A DNA stretch of 64,000 nt from Micavibrio aeruginosavorus EPB. Its GTDB lineage: Bacteria; Pseudomonadota; Alphaproteobacteria; Micavibrionales; Micavibrionaceae. Under the pieces are notes generated by a model, which was given only the letters and a program-made list of their open reading frames with translations, had not been told where the DNA came from and did not search any database. The stretch covers positions 1,745,444-1,809,443 of the forward strand of contig NC_020812.1 in NCBI RefSeq assembly GCF_000348745.1, written 5' to 3'. Shown one piece after another: positions 53,772 through 64,000 of this stretch. Numbering within the stretch: position 1 is the stretch's first letter; each line of letters begins with the position of its first letter. The translations under genes were made by a program, and so were the position numbers.

Positions 53772-54665
53772 TTAAGCCTTGCGCGGTTTTCCCGGCGTCG
53801 GACCTTTGGGGATGGATCGCAATTGGCGTTCCTGCCCCAAATCATTTTCAATCGTGGCCAAGGATGCCGCCAATTGTTCGTTGATGTTGCCGCCATCAAT
53901 AATGCCCGTCTGTGGCACAAGGCCCAGACGCTTTGCAACATCCTGATACGCTTCGATCACGCCCCCCAGATCATGGCGGAAACGATCCTTGTCCAGCTTC
54001 TCGCCCGTTTGCGCATCCCACAGACGGCAATTGTCCGGCGAAATTTCATCGGCCAGGAACAAATATAATTCCCCGAACTCACCGTGCATCCGGCCAAATT
54101 CCAATTTGAAATCGACCAGGCGCAAACCAACGCCCGTGAACAGGCCGTTCAAATAATCATTGATCCGCCATGCCATAGCCAGCAATTCATCCAGCTCATA
54201 CGGGTCGAGCCAGTTGAACGCGATGATGTGGTCTTCGTTCACCAGCGCGTCGCCGCTTTCGGCTTTCTTATAATAAAACTCCACCACCGGACGGGGCAGG
54301 ATGGTGCCCTCTTTCACACCCAAACGCTGGCACACGGGGCCGGCGGCAATATTGCGCACAACCACCGACAACGGGATCATGTCCAGTTGCCGCACCAATT
54401 GTTCGCGCATGTTGATGGATTTCAGGAAATGGGTCGGAATGCCGATCGTTTCCAGACGCGTCATCAGGTGCGCGGAAATGCGGTTGTTCAACACGCCCTT
54501 GCCCGCGATCACGGCCTTTTTGGAATTGTTGAATGCGCTGGCGTCATCCTTGAAATACTGGATCACCGTTCCCGGTTCCGGTCCTTCATAGATAATCTTG
54601 GCCGCACCTTCATAAATCACGCGACGTCTTGACGTCCGCGGGTCTTTGTTCCACATCATGGGCAC
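53772..54665 (-). CDS. purC: Phosphoribosylaminoimidazole-succinocarboxamide synthase
   Basis: A 297-residue enzyme joining aspartate to CAIR in purine synthesis. It shows [28 protein letters not shown]-type N-terminus, [31 protein letters not shown], and DFKLEFGR (SAICAR synthetase signature 2). The C-terminal extension is usual in alphaproteobacteria. The exact start is uncertain by two codons (ATG 54665 or 54659). Confidence 0.94.
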   Translation of the reverse strand: MPMMWNKDPRTSRRRVIYEGAAKIIYEGPEPGTVIQYFKDDASAFNNSKKAVIAGKGVLNNRISAHLMTRLETIGIPTHFLKSINMREQLVRQLDMIPLSVVVRNIAAGPVCQRLGVKEGTILPRPVVEFYYKKAESGDALVNEDHIIAFNWLDPYELDELLAMAWRINDYLNGLFTGVGLRLVDFKLEFGRMHGEFGELYLFLADEISPDNCRLWDAQTGEKLDKDRFRHDLGGVIEAYQDVAKRLGLVPQTGIIDGGNINEQLAASLATIENDLGQERQLRSIPKGPTPGKPRKA

Positions 54666-54782
54666 AAACTTTACAGAATGAGGTCGATAAGGCCCCTATA
54701 TAACCATGGATTCAGCGGCTTTCAAATGCTAGATTTGCCCCGAAATTCGCATTTTTAACCCCGATCAAGAGGACCGGACAGT

Positions 54783-55103
54783 ATGTCGAGCTTTAATGAC
54801 CGCAAGGACGCTTTTGAAAACAAATTCGCCCATGACGAAGGCCTGCGCTTCCGGGTCGAGGCCCGCACCTGCAAGCTGTTCGGCCTGTGGGTCGCGGAAC
54901 AGCTGGGCCTGACCGGCGCGGACGCAACCACCTATGCCGGCGAAGTCGTGGCCGCCAACCTGGAAGAAGCCGGATTTGACGATGTGAAGCGCAAGGTCCG
55001 CCCGGACATTGATGCCAAGGGCCTGGATATTTCCGACCACATGCTGGACACCATGCTGGACCAGTGCGGCCAAACCGCCAAAGAGCAGATCATGGCGGAA
55101 TAA
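54783..55103 (+). CDS. F1F0-ATPase zeta inhibitor (DUF1476)
   Basis: A 106-residue helical protein beginning SSFNDRKDAFENKFAHDEGLRFRVEARTCKLFGLWVAEQLGL, the family hallmark of PF07345. In alphaproteobacteria the zeta subunit inhibits ATP hydrolysis by F1. A good ribosome binding site (GAGG) precedes the ATG. Monocistronic, with terminator at 55125. Confidence 0.93.
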   Translation: MSSFNDRKDAFENKFAHDEGLRFRVEARTCKLFGLWVAEQLGLTGADATTYAGEVVAANLEEAGFDDVKRKVRPDIDAKGLDISDHMLDTMLDQCGQTAKEQIMAE

Positions 55104-55124
55104 ACCCGGAACCGCAGAACAATT

Positions 55125-55153
55125 AAAAAAGCCCCGTAAAACGGGGCTTTTTT
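55125..55153. terminator. Shared terminator of the zeta gene and 6S RNA
   Basis: AAAAAAGCCCCGT (55125-55137) pairs with ACGGGGCTTTTTT (55141-55153) around AAA. It serves the plus-strand gene ending at 55103 and, on the other strand, the 6S RNA gene. Confidence 0.88.
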
Positions 55154-55162
55154 GTATTCGGT

Positions 55163-55332
55163 TTTTTACTTTGTGTTCCCTAGTCCAACTCGCGGCTGGG
55201 TCTCTTCAGCGGACCCATAACCTTCGAACGTGCGCCTGTGGGAAGTCTCTCTTGCGGACTTTTGCACAGGGCGTGACCACCTCTTCAAATTTGGTATGGG
55301 AGAATTGTTAGCCAAGCGGGGCTGGGGATGCA
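55163..55332 (-). ncRNA. ssrS: 6S RNA
   Basis: Read on the minus strand this stretch has the 6S layout. A closing stem forms between the CTAAC near the 5' end and GTTGG near the 3' end. The middle opens into an asymmetric bubble, and the 3' side carries GTTCGAAGGTTATGGGTCCGC, equivalent to the E. coli 6S AAGGGTTACAGCCTGCGG. 6S RNA binds the sigma-70 RNA polymerase holoenzyme and lowers transcription in stationary phase. Ends are approximate. The rest of 55333-55620 holds no gene that I can support. Confidence 0.8.
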
Positions 55333-55620
55333 AGCAATAATCCATCCTTTCGTCGCAAAATCACGTAATAAAGTTGCGAATATAAGCATTTTTTCCGAAA
55401 ATTCGGTCTTTTGCGGCGCATCATGCCATTTTTTCGCCCTTTTTCACCGCCCAAACCACCCCCGCCCCGCCCCCGTTTTTCGCGTTTTGCGAACCGGGAT
55501 GGTAGGATGAAAGAATAAGCCAGCCAGACAGAGACCTTCGCAAGCCGCTTCCGTCGGACCGATTCCCTTGCTATGGCTTAAATACCCTTTAAAAACAGGC
55601 ACAAGGCTAGGCGCACAGAC

Positions 55621-56109
55621 ATGGCGACATTCTCCCTCCCCACGCTGAAAGGCGGCATCAAGCTGGATATTCCGCTCTCCGTCGCGGCCCTCATGCTGGT
55701 CGGAGGTGCCGTGTCCGATTACCCGTTGAACAATGTGTGCCTGATCGGGGCGATGATCGGCATCGTTTTCTTTATGGCGCGGGAGGCCGACCGCCTGTTT
55801 ACCGGGCGCGGCCGGACCGCCATTCTGGTGTGGTGGATGGCCTGTTTATGCGTGCTGTTCGTGGTCAACATCCCTCTGGCGCTGATTATGACCCTGTTAC
55901 CGGGCGTGGCCTACGCCCGCCGCCACCGGGCCCAGGCCGCCCTCTCCGACGATTTTCTGGACGCGATGAAGGACCGGGGTTATCGGCTGATCATTCTGGC
56001 CCTGCTGTTCATGGTCGCCACGGCGGCCCTGTATGGGTTCAAAGTGGTTCCGAAAATCATGGATAAACAGGCGATAGAGCTGGAAAGCTATTCCAAAGTT
56101 TCTATTTAA
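55621..56109 (+). CDS. Small membrane protein of unknown function
   Basis: A 162-residue protein with four membrane helices: VAALMLVGGAVSDYPL, VCLIGAMIGIVFFM, TAILVWWMACLCVLFVVNIPLALIM and LIILALLFMVATAALYGF. An RRHRAQAALSDDFLDAMKDRGY loop lies on the cytoplasmic side. I recognise no family. Upstream of bolA by 80 bases and possibly in the same operon. Confidence 0.6.
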   Translation: MATFSLPTLKGGIKLDIPLSVAALMLVGGAVSDYPLNNVCLIGAMIGIVFFMAREADRLFTGRGRTAILVWWMACLCVLFVVNIPLALIMTLLPGVAYARRHRAQAALSDDFLDAMKDRGYRLIILALLFMVATAALYGFKVVPKIMDKQAIELESYSKVSI

Positions 56110-56189
56110 CATCCGGAAAAGGCACGAAAACTTGCGCATTTTCGAGCGCATGAGTATGCTAAACCGATCAGAAGGATGAAAGTAACGCC

Positions 56190-56429
56190 ATGGGCATGAC
56201 CGCCGCCGCCATTGAAGACTTGATCCGCCAAGGCATCCCCGATGCACAGGTTCAAATTTCCGATTTGCGCGGCGATGGGGACCATTATGCGGCCTATATC
56301 GTGTCGGAATCCTTCCGTGGGAAAAGCCGCGTGCAACAGCACCAGATGGTCTATGCCGCGCTTCAGGGGAAAATGGGGGCCGAGCTGCATGCGCTGGCAA
56401 TCCAGACCGCAGTCCCGCCAGAAGAATAA
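56190..56429 (+). CDS. bolA: BolA family protein
   Basis: A 79-residue protein with the BolA fold: IEDLIRQGIPDAQVQISD, GDHYAAYIVSESFRGKSRVQQHQMVY and LGGKMGAELHAL-like ending. The conserved His and Cys-less type suits partnership with monothiol glutaredoxins, and grxD follows 41 bases later. Together they handle [2Fe-2S] clusters and iron sensing. Confidence 0.93.
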   Translation: MGMTAAAIEDLIRQGIPDAQVQISDLRGDGDHYAAYIVSESFRGKSRVQQHQMVYAALQGKMGAELHALAIQTAVPPEE

Positions 56430-56470
56430 TAGAATCAGAAACACTGCGTAGAGAAAGAGAGTGACGAGGA

Positions 56471-56809
56471 ATGGATAATATTGTTTTTGACCGCATCCGC
56501 AGCGAAATTACCGCCAATGATGTTGTTTTGTTTATGAAGGGCACCGCCGTGTTCCCGCAATGTGGTTTCTCCGCGGCGGCCGCACAAATTTTGACCCAAC
56601 TGAACATCGCCTTCAAGGACATCAATGTTCTGGAAGACAGCGGCATCCGTCAGGGGATCAAAGATTTCGCCCAGTGGCCGACCATTCCGCAATTATACGT
56701 CAAGGGTGAGTTCATCGGCGGGTGCGACATCATGCGCGAAATGTTCGCCAGCGGTGAATTGCAGGATTTGTTGCGCGACAAGGGCGTGGCCTTCAGCGAC
56801 GCGGCATAA
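56471..56809 (+). CDS. grxD: Monothiol glutaredoxin (Grx4 type)
   Basis: A 112-residue protein with FMKGTAVFPQCGFSAAAAQIL (CGFS active site), WPTIPQLYVKGEFIGGCDIM and a helical end. It binds a [2Fe-2S] cluster with glutathione and BolA and delivers it to targets. Standard length, followed by a terminator. Confidence 0.95.
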   Translation: MDNIVFDRIRSEITANDVVLFMKGTAVFPQCGFSAAAAQILTQLNIAFKDINVLEDSGIRQGIKDFAQWPTIPQLYVKGEFIGGCDIMREMFASGELQDLLRDKGVAFSDAA

Positions 56810-56835
56810 TCGCACTGTTTCAGATTTTGAATATC

Positions 56836-56863
56836 AAAAAGGCCGGATTGATCCGGCCTTTTT
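56836..56863. terminator. Bidirectional terminator between grxD and rodA
   Basis: AAAAAGGCCGGAT (56836-56848) pairs with ATCCGGCCTTTTT across a TG turn. T-runs on both strands let it end grxD and the convergent mre-mrd-rod cluster. Confidence 0.88.
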
Positions 56864-56882
56864 TGTTTCCATCGCAACCACG

Positions 56883-58013
56883 TCAGTTTCGTGGCAGTTT
56901 GCTGTCACGGTGAATATTGGCCGACATGACCAAACCAAACCCGATCATGGCCGCCAGCATGGATGTTCCACCATAGGACACCAGCGGCAACGGAATCCCC
57001 ACAACCGGGATCAACCCCATCACCATTGCAATATTGATAAACACATACAGGGAAAAGTTCACCATCAAACCAAAGGCCAGCAAACGCCCATAAACATGAC
57101 GGCAGCGGAACGAAATCCATCCGCAATAAATGAAGATCAACAACAACAGCCCGAGCAACACCAACCCACCCGTCAGCCCCCATTCCTCGGCCCACAGGGT
57201 AAAGATAAAATCCGTTTGCTTTTCCGGCAGGAAGTTCAGGTGGCTCTGGCTGCCATTCAGGAAGCCCTTGCCCTCAATCCCGCCAGACCCCAGCGCGATT
57301 TTCGATTGCATGATGTGATAGCCAGACCCCAGCGGATCGGCCTCTGGATCAAGGAAGGTCAGCACCCGCTGTTTCTGGTAATCATGCATGTAGAAATGCC
57401 AGACCAGCGGAATCGCCGCCAACCCCGCCGCAATGCCAACGATAAACAGCCAGATCGGCGCCCCACCCAGGAAGAACAACGCCGCCCCGTCCACCACCAG
57501 CATCACCGCCGTGCCCAGGTTCGGTTGCAACAACACCAGCCCGACAGGCGCAAGGATGAGTAACGCAGGCGGGATCAGGAAGGTCAGACGCCGCAAATCT
57601 TCGGATCGCGCGCCGTTAAAATACCGGGCCAGCGCCATCACCAGAGCCAGCTTCATCAATTCCGATGGCTGGATCTGTATAAAGCCCAGATTGATCCAGC
57701 GCTGCGCGCCCATGCCGATCTGTCCCATAAATTCGACGAAGATCAGCATGACAAAACCGGCGGCATAGATCAGGTACGACATGTTGTACCAAAAACGCTG
57801 ATCAATCAGCGCCACGATTATCATGGCCACCATACAGAAAACGAAGCGAACCGTCTGGCGCGACGCCCACGGATCCATACCATTCCCCGCGGAATAAAGC
57901 GCCGCAATCCCAATCAAGGCCACCAGCGAAATCAGGACAATAAGCCCCCAATTCATATTGGTCAGCTTTTGCGACAGGGTCGGGCCGGATTGAAGATCAA
58001 AACTGCCGAGCAT
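56883..58013 (-). CDS. rodA: Peptidoglycan glycosyltransferase RodA
   Basis: A 376-residue SEDS-family membrane enzyme with ten helices. It shows AQRWINLGFIQIQPSELMKLALVMALARYF, FLPEKQTDFIFTLWAEEWGLTGG and GIPLPLVSYGGTSMLAAM, the SEDS signatures. It polymerises glycan in the elongasome together with PBP2, encoded immediately upstream (one-base overlap). Confidence 0.95.
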   Translation of the reverse strand: MLGSFDLQSGPTLSQKLTNMNWGLIVLISLVALIGIAALYSAGNGMDPWASRQTVRFVFCMVAMIIVALIDQRFWYNMSYLIYAAGFVMLIFVEFMGQIGMGAQRWINLGFIQIQPSELMKLALVMALARYFNGARSEDLRRLTFLIPPALLILAPVGLVLLQPNLGTAVMLVVDGAALFFLGGAPIWLFIVGIAAGLAAIPLVWHFYMHDYQKQRVLTFLDPEADPLGSGYHIMQSKIALGSGGIEGKGFLNGSQSHLNFLPEKQTDFIFTLWAEEWGLTGGLVLLGLLLLIFIYCGWISFRCRHVYGRLLAFGLMVNFSLYVFINIAMVMGLIPVVGIPLPLVSYGGTSMLAAMIGFGLVMSANIHRDSKLPRN

Positions 58014-60016
58014 TATCCCGCCCCCTGCTCTGGTGATGGTTCGGTTTCAGGTGTAACCGGTTCGGATTCTGGTGCGACCTCGTCCTCAAAATCGACATCG
58101 GCATCCGCCGGGTCCGCGTTCAATGTCGTGGTGGCGTTCACCTTCATCGGTGCGGGCACCGCCCCATGGCCATCCGGCGAAACAACCCGCGCCGCCGGAT
58201 TACGCTGTTGCGCCATTAAAATCAGATCCTTGGCAATCGGCGCGGCCACAGCCGATCCCCCGCCGCCATGCTCCACCACCACAGACACGACATAGCGTGG
58301 GTCATTATAGGGCGCATATCCGACAAACAGCGCGTGGTGACGATGATTCCATGGCAGGTCTTCGTTCTTGATCCCCAGCGCGCGCTGCTCCTTGGTAATG
58401 CGGCGAACCTGTGATGTTCCGGTTTTACCGGCCATCTCCATTCCCTCAACCGTGATACGGGAGCCGTAGGCTGTGCCGCGCGGATACATCACGACATGTT
58501 CCATGCCATCACGCACAATCGCCAGGTGCGCCGGGTTGAAACCCATGGACGGCCATTCTTTCTTCTCTACCGGGACATCGCCGATCATGGCCGTCAGTTG
58601 CGGCATAACCGCGTGACCGCCATTCACCAGACGCGCCGTCATCACGGCCAGTTGCAACGGTGTGGCCTGCACATAGCCCTGCCCGATCGAGGCCACAACC
58701 GTTTCACCCCGGTGCCATGGCTGACCCAAATGGGACCGTTTCCAAGCCTGTGTCGGGATCAAACCTTTGCGTTCCTCGGCCAAACCGGTATCCAGCATCA
58801 CGCCCAACCCAAAACGGTTGGCCATTTCGCCAATCTTGTCGATGCCGATATCCAGCGCCACCTGATAAAAATACGTGTCGCAGGATTGCGCCAGCGCCGT
58901 CACCAGATCAACACTGCCGTGCCCGCCTTGTTTCCAGCAATGGAATCGCGTATCGCCCATATTGAAATGGCCGGGACAAAATACACGGCGACCCGGCGTA
59001 ATCGCACCGCTTTCCAGACCCGCCATGGCTGTGATCATCTTATAGGTTGATCCCGGTGGGTATTGCCCACCGATCGCCTTGTTGTTCAGCGGCACGCCCG
59101 GATCGGCCAGCAACCGGTTCCATGTTTCCGGAGTCAGGCCCCGGCTGAATTCATTCGGATCAAAAGACGGGACGGAGGCCATGGCATACACCGCCCCCGT
59201 TTTCGCATCCATAATGACCGCTGATGCCGAACGCTGAGCCGACAGGCGTTCACGCACGTAATCCTGTAATTCCGAATCAATGGTCAAGGTCACATTGCGG
59301 CCCGGCTCTCCCGGTTTGCGGCTGAGCTCACGCACTTCGCGTCCGACCACGTTGACTTCAACCTCGGCGGCACCGGCGCGGCCACGCAATTCACCGTCCA
59401 GAACTTTCTCCAGCCCGGTCTTGCCGATTTTAAATCCCGGCATTTTCAACAACGGATCATCGGTATTCTGGTCCGCCTTGTCCACCGCACCGACATAACC
59501 GATCATATGCGCAACCGCTTCACCCAACGGGTAATAGCGTACTTCGCCCACATCAATCGACACACCGGGCAAATCAGGCAAATTGACTTCAATCGTTGCC
59601 ACTTCATCCCACGACAAATTGTCGCGAATTTCCAGCGATGCAAAACGTGGGGATTTTTTGGCTGTTTTCAAAACGGTCTGTACCGTCCCCTCTTTCAAAG
59701 GGATGAGCCGGGCGACATTGTTCAGAACCTGTTCCAGATTGGTGGTTTGTTCCGGCACGACCAACGCACGGAAATTCTGGCTGTTCTCCGCCAGCGCCAC
59801 GCCATAGCGATCCAGGATCAAACCGCGCGACGGCGCCAGCAATTTAACGTTAATCCGGTTGTTTTCGGCCAGAGTCTTATAACGATGCCCTTCGACCACC
59901 TGCAGCCAGGCCAGACGGCCGGCCAGCACTGTCATCAACCCGCCCTGCATCGCGCCGATCAGCAGCGCGCGGCGGGTAAACGACATAGACCGGTCCTTGT
60001 CACGTCTGCGTTTCAT
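58013..60016 (-). CDS. mrdA: Penicillin-binding protein 2
   Basis: A 667-residue elongasome transpeptidase. It has a cytoplasmic/membrane anchor (ALLIGAMQGGLMTVLAGRLAW), a dimerisation domain with RGLILDRYGVALAEN, and a transpeptidase domain with the catalytic PPGSTYKM (SxxK), SCD and KTGTSQ motifs. The last 45 residues are a Pro/Glu/Asp-rich tail. It partners with RodA; overlaps mreD by four bases. Confidence 0.96.
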   Translation of the reverse strand: MKRRRDKDRSMSFTRRALLIGAMQGGLMTVLAGRLAWLQVVEGHRYKTLAENNRINVKLLAPSRGLILDRYGVALAENSQNFRALVVPEQTTNLEQVLNNVARLIPLKEGTVQTVLKTAKKSPRFASLEIRDNLSWDEVATIEVNLPDLPGVSIDVGEVRYYPLGEAVAHMIGYVGAVDKADQNTDDPLLKMPGFKIGKTGLEKVLDGELRGRAGAAEVEVNVVGREVRELSRKPGEPGRNVTLTIDSELQDYVRERLSAQRSASAVIMDAKTGAVYAMASVPSFDPNEFSRGLTPETWNRLLADPGVPLNNKAIGGQYPPGSTYKMITAMAGLESGAITPGRRVFCPGHFNMGDTRFHCWKQGGHGSVDLVTALAQSCDTYFYQVALDIGIDKIGEMANRFGLGVMLDTGLAEERKGLIPTQAWKRSHLGQPWHRGETVVASIGQGYVQATPLQLAVMTARLVNGGHAVMPQLTAMIGDVPVEKKEWPSMGFNPAHLAIVRDGMEHVVMYPRGTAYGSRITVEGMEMAGKTGTSQVRRITKEQRALGIKNEDLPWNHRHHALFVGYAPYNDPRYVVSVVVEHGGGGSAVAAPIAKDLILMAQQRNPAARVVSPDGHGAVPAPMKVNATTTLNADPADADVDFEDEVAPESEPVTPETEPSPEQGAG

Positions 60017-60537
60017 GAGGGCAACAGGCGGTGGGTCAAAATCAGGAACAACGTAATCACCGGGAACAGGAAAACCGTCATGGCCGCGGCCACCATGACC
60101 GGCATCAACGGTCCCCAGACCATATCAACCAGACCATACAGCCCCCATTGCAACAACGCCACCCCGCCAACGACAAATGAGAAAACAGCCCACGTTGTGA
60201 TATATGGCTGCGCCATCAGGAAGCGGCGTTGATCGCGCACAACCATCTGGACCAGAACAAACGAGATGGCATTCACGCCCAGCGCCGTACCGGAAATCAT
60301 GTCCAGCAAAATGCCCACGATGAAACACAACGCCGGCGGCATCAATGTCGGGCGATACACAGCCCAATAATAAACCGGCATCAACACCAAAAACGGTTTC
60401 ACCACGCCCATGTAAGGCACGGGCAAAGCCGTCACGTTCAACAGGAACAATACAGCCAGAAGGATGTACGGAACCGTCAACCGCAGGGCAGCATCAATGC
60501 TGGTGATTGAAATTTGTCGCGAACGGCGTCTTCGCAT
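60013..60537 (-). CDS. mreD: Rod shape-determining protein MreD
   Basis: A 174-residue membrane protein with five hydrophobic helices (YILLAVLFLLNVTALPVPY, FLVLMPVYYWAVYRPTLMPPALCFIVGILLDMISGTALG). The PxxxxxxGxLxDxxxGxxLG region is the family signature. It links MreC to the inner membrane. Six bases downstream of mreC. Confidence 0.9.
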   Translation of the reverse strand: MRRRRSRQISITSIDAALRLTVPYILLAVLFLLNVTALPVPYMGVVKPFLVLMPVYYWAVYRPTLMPPALCFIVGILLDMISGTALGVNAISFVLVQMVVRDQRRFLMAQPYITTWAVFSFVVGGVALLQWGLYGLVDMVWGPLMPVMVAAAMTVFLFPVITLFLILTHRLLPS

Positions 60538-60543
60538 GATGGA

Positions 60544-61446
60544 TCAAGGCGCAGGCGCGGCAGCAGGAGAGAGAACTGCAGGCGTTTCCGCAAGATTGCC
60601 CAGAACGGTGCGTTCCAGTACACGGTCAATGATACGAACGAAGGACAGATTATCGGCCTGCGCCAGCAATTGAACACTCACTTGGCCATTATCACCCAGA
60701 ACAACATATCCAACCGGAACACCCGGCGGAAACAAGCCACCATGGCCCGATGTCACGATGCGGGCACCAGCCTGTAATTCATGATCGCGCGGCAAATGAA
60801 TGAGCGCGGGCGTTGAACTGTTCTGCCCGGCAACGATCGCCTTGATGTCAGATCCTTCAATAACCACCGGCACGCGGGAGTTCATGTCCGTCAGCAACAA
60901 AATGCGTGCCGCACGGCCACCGGATTCAATCACACGGCCCACCAGCCCCTCGCCCGACAACACGGCCTGCCCCTTGATCACGCCATCATTCTGTCCGGCA
61001 AGGATCAACAGGCTGCGGGCAAACGTGTTCCCCGCATCAGCAATCACGCGGGCCGTAATATAAGTATACGGCGGCGGCAATTTCAGGTTCAGCAATTGCT
61101 GGAGCGATTCATTTTCGGATTTCAGGCTCAGCGCCGTCTGGTACCATTCGCGCAGACGGGCGTTTTCGGATTTCAGGCGTTCATTCTCCGCCTGCAATTC
61201 GGCCAGGCCGGTCACGGCCGTCACATAATCAGCCGCCACACGGAACGGTGTGTTCACCGCGGCCATCAACGGCGCGGCCACATCGGTCGCGGCCAGACGA
61301 ACCCCCTGCAACGTTGCCGGGTTCATTGCCGATGCCATAAACAGGATCACGCCAGTGGCGAGAAAGACGAGCGACGGAGTCCGCGTTCCCCACAAACGAA
61401 GGGACAGTAAACGGGTCATTCCTCTGCTGCGTGTGCGTATTCTCAA
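60544..61446 (-). CDS. mreC: Rod shape-determining protein MreC
   Basis: A 300-residue protein with an N-terminal membrane helix (LVFLATGVILFMASAMNP), a coiled coil (LAELQAENERLKSENARLREWYQ) and a periplasmic beta domain (ARVIADAGNTFARSLLILAGQNDGV, VLSGEGLVGRVIESGG). It positions PBP2/RodA under MreB. The TTG at 61446 has a well-spaced AAAAGG ribosome binding site, while the ATG nine codons in does not; either is possible. Confidence 0.93.
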   Translation of the reverse strand: MRIRTRSRGMTRLLSLRLWGTRTPSLVFLATGVILFMASAMNPATLQGVRLAATDVAAPLMAAVNTPFRVAADYVTAVTGLAELQAENERLKSENARLREWYQTALSLKSENESLQQLLNLKLPPPYTYITARVIADAGNTFARSLLILAGQNDGVIKGQAVLSGEGLVGRVIESGGRAARILLLTDMNSRVPVVIEGSDIKAIVAGQNSSTPALIHLPRDHELQAGARIVTSGHGGLFPPGVPVGYVVLGDNGQVSVQLLAQADNLSFVRIIDRVLERTVLGNLAETPAVLSPAAAPAP

Positions 61447-61650
61447 AACCCTGACCTTTTAAGCGCCCCTTTCGGACGGACGAAATGATATTCCTGAAGA
61501 GAAAATTACACCGAAAGAGGTAAAACAAATATGAAAGCCGTTTCAAGACCTTCCAATGTTTAATCTACCGGAAATTTTAACAATCGTCCACGACCATCGA
61601 TTCAAATACGGTGCGTATTGATTTCAAATGTATGTAAAATGCCAGCCAAT

Positions 61651-61686
61651 AAAAAACCCGGCCGCCCCTGGGACAGCCGGATTTTC
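61651..61686 (-). terminator. Terminator after mreB
   Basis: A GC-rich imperfect stem (CCGGC with GCCGG and an inner GCCCC/GGGAC pair) followed on the minus strand by GGGTTTTTT. It lies 20-55 bases after the mreB stop in the 260-base gap before mreC, so mreC-rodA probably start from their own promoter. Confidence 0.6.
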
Positions 61687-61707
61687 TAAATTCCTTGGCC
61701 AACGCGA

Positions 61708-62790
<1,083 letters not shown>

Positions 62791-62910
62791 TTATCCTGTA
62801 TAGCAGAGAAAAAATGGCTTTTCACCTGCTTTTCTTCATTATTGCGGACATGAAAAAAGGCTGGCGGCACCAACAGTGTCCCAGCCTCTGATCCTGTGTC
62901 ACAAGAGCAA

Positions 62911-63036
62911 TTAGCCCTGACGCACTTTCATGCGCGGGTTTTTCTTGTTGATGATGTATACGCGGCCACGGCGACGCACCATTTTGCAGTTGCGGTCACG
63001 GGATTTCAGCGTTTTCAGCGAGTTCACGACTTTCAT
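62911..63036 (-). CDS. rpmJ: 50S ribosomal protein L36
   Basis: A 41-residue basic protein, [20 protein letters not shown] followed by [21 protein letters not shown]. It is the alphaproteobacterial long L36 (41 residues) with the Cys-poor variant: only one Cys is seen, so the zinc ribbon of the classical C+ form is absent. Located outside the ribosomal operon, as usual in this class. Confidence 0.95.
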   Translation of the reverse strand: MKVVNSLKTLKSRDRNCKMVRRRGRVYIINKKNPRMKVRQG

Positions 63037-63166
63037 GGCACAATTCCATATATGTCCAAAATTCTTACAGAGGCCGCACAATAGCCATCGCCCGCCCCCC
63101 TGTCAAGCGTTCCTGCCCGACTTTTTTAAGAAAGAAAACGTATGTTTATCAAAGCATTAGGAAGGA

Positions 63167-63559
63167 TCAGGCCGCCACGCTCAGTAAAACAAGCATGATA
63201 TAAGCGAAATGAGTCAGGTTATGGGCCTCCTGATCCAGCCCAAACGACCACCAGAACCATCGGTCATTCGGGCCCCAGCCATACCGGCGGGTCACCATCC
63301 CCTTGGTCCGGTCAATCGTTCCATGCACCACGCAATCCACCAATCCCAGCCACCACAGGCCCGGCGCGAAGACCAACATTATCAAAAATGTCATCGCCCC
63401 ATGAATAACCGCATGGATCGCCAGAGCCGTATAGCCCGCAAGCCCGGGCGCGCCCTTGTTCATCGCCATCCAGTCGGTTTGCAGCAGGAAATCCCCCGCA
63501 AACTGCTTGGCACGGAAGGTGATATAGAGCAGCGGTAAAAGAATAACCCACGATGTCAT
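63167..63559 (-). CDS. DUF3307 family membrane protein
   Basis: A 130-residue protein with three to four membrane helices: a start of QFAGDFLLQTDWMAMNKG, then YTALAIHAVIHGAMTFLIMLVFA, and a conserved polar DCVVHGTIDRTKG and FGLDQEAHNLTHFAYI. The conserved Asp/His pairs fit PF11750. Function unknown. Confidence 0.82.
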   Translation of the reverse strand: MTSWVILLPLLYITFRAKQFAGDFLLQTDWMAMNKGAPGLAGYTALAIHAVIHGAMTFLIMLVFAPGLWWLGLVDCVVHGTIDRTKGMVTRRYGWGPNDRWFWWSFGLDQEAHNLTHFAYIMLVLLSVAA

Positions 63560-63752
63560 ACATATGTCCCCGTCATCGGCCCCTGCATATAATTATGGAA
63601 GCAATCTGCGATGCCGTCCAGCAAAGGATTGATTTCGTACGATTGCACCCGTTTTGTTAACCATCCATTCACCGACCTGCCCCATTATGGTGTGGGGGAA
63701 ATGCCCGAATACTCTGTTGCGACCATCACTTCAAAACCTGCGGACTTCGACT

Positions 63753-64000
63753 TTGACAAAATCCGATTCAAACGGCGCCAGCCATTCCAAACGCAGCTTT
63801 GACACCGGCGAAATCATCATGCGCCAGGGTGATGCGGGCGATTGCGCCTATATCATCGAAGAAGGCACCGTCGAAATTCTGATCGAAAAACCCGATGGCC
63901 GTGTTCAGCACGTGGGCACGCGTGGTCCCGGCGCATTGATCGGCGAAATGGCCATTGTTGACAGCGCACCCCGCACCGCAACCGTGCGCGCATTGAAACC
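63753..64000 (+). CDS. Cyclic nucleotide-binding domain protein, 5' part (runs off the window)
   Basis: A frame open to the end of the window encodes a cNMP-binding jelly roll: GEIIMRQGDAGDCAYIIEEG, VEILIEKPDGRVQ, then GALIGEMAIVDSAPRTATVRA with the Gly-Glu of the phosphate-binding cassette and the usual PRTATV. It may be a Crp-like regulator or a stand-alone sensor. The start is uncertain: TTG 63753 is used here, and ATG 63687 in the same frame would add 22 unlikely residues. The 3' end is missing. Confidence 0.7.
   Translation, partial: MTKSDSNGASHSKRSFDTGEIIMRQGDAGDCAYIIEEGTVEILIEKPDGRVQHVGTRGPGALIGEMAIVDSAPRTATVRALK

Overview
The window looks like chromosome of a free-living alphaproteobacterium of moderately high GC. 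Pointers are a full System I cytochrome c maturation operon, an F1-ATPase zeta inhibitor (DUF1476), a PyrE/PurC/L36 set of alphaproteobacterial type, GTTC-N7-GTTC SOS boxes and a 6S RNA gene. A Micavibrio-like lineage is possible but is only a guess. No rRNA, tRNA, CRISPR array, integrase or transposase was seen.

Layout. 1-9.1 kb: mostly small or unrecognised proteins (a lipoprotein, a His-rich membrane protein, secreted proteins), then a CPA1 antiporter with a C-terminal RCK-like region and a 5'-nucleotidase of the NT5C1 family. 9.3-15 kb: an unknown protein, a thymidylate synthase-fold enzyme whose specificity residue is that of a dCMP hydroxymethylase, and aconitase. 15.3-21.7 kb: a candidate small RNA, then ccmABCDEFGH plus a ccmI-like gene. 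21.7-27.9 kb: two secreted HExxH proteins, yggT, folD and three tandem paralogues with a YNTH...HHEQxH signature, five putative zinc peptidases in about 6 kb. 28-33 kb: isocitrate dehydrogenase, NhaA, thymidine phosphorylase and an EamA transporter.

33.6-48.65 kb: a 15-kb podovirus virion module on the minus strand. It follows T7 gene order (portal, scaffold, capsid, tail tubular A and B, gp14-like protein, tail spike, small and large terminase, lysis genes) but has no integrase, replication, polymerase or early genes. Two host-type genes, pilZ and rlpA, are embedded in it with their own terminators. Its start faces a divergent S24-like repressor across an intergenic region holding two perfect GTTC-N7-GTTC (alphaproteobacterial LexA) boxes. 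This is the main discovery candidate: a domesticated, SOS-linked, podovirus-type gene transfer agent or a reduced prophage.

48.8-64 kb: housekeeping genes. These are a PH-domain membrane protein, a PfkB kinase, pyrE-nadK, a trehalose-phosphatase-like HAD protein, purC, DUF1476, 6S RNA, bolA-grxD, the rod-shape cluster mreB/mreC/mreD/mrdA/rodA, rpmJ, a DUF3307 protein and the start of a cyclic-nucleotide-binding protein.
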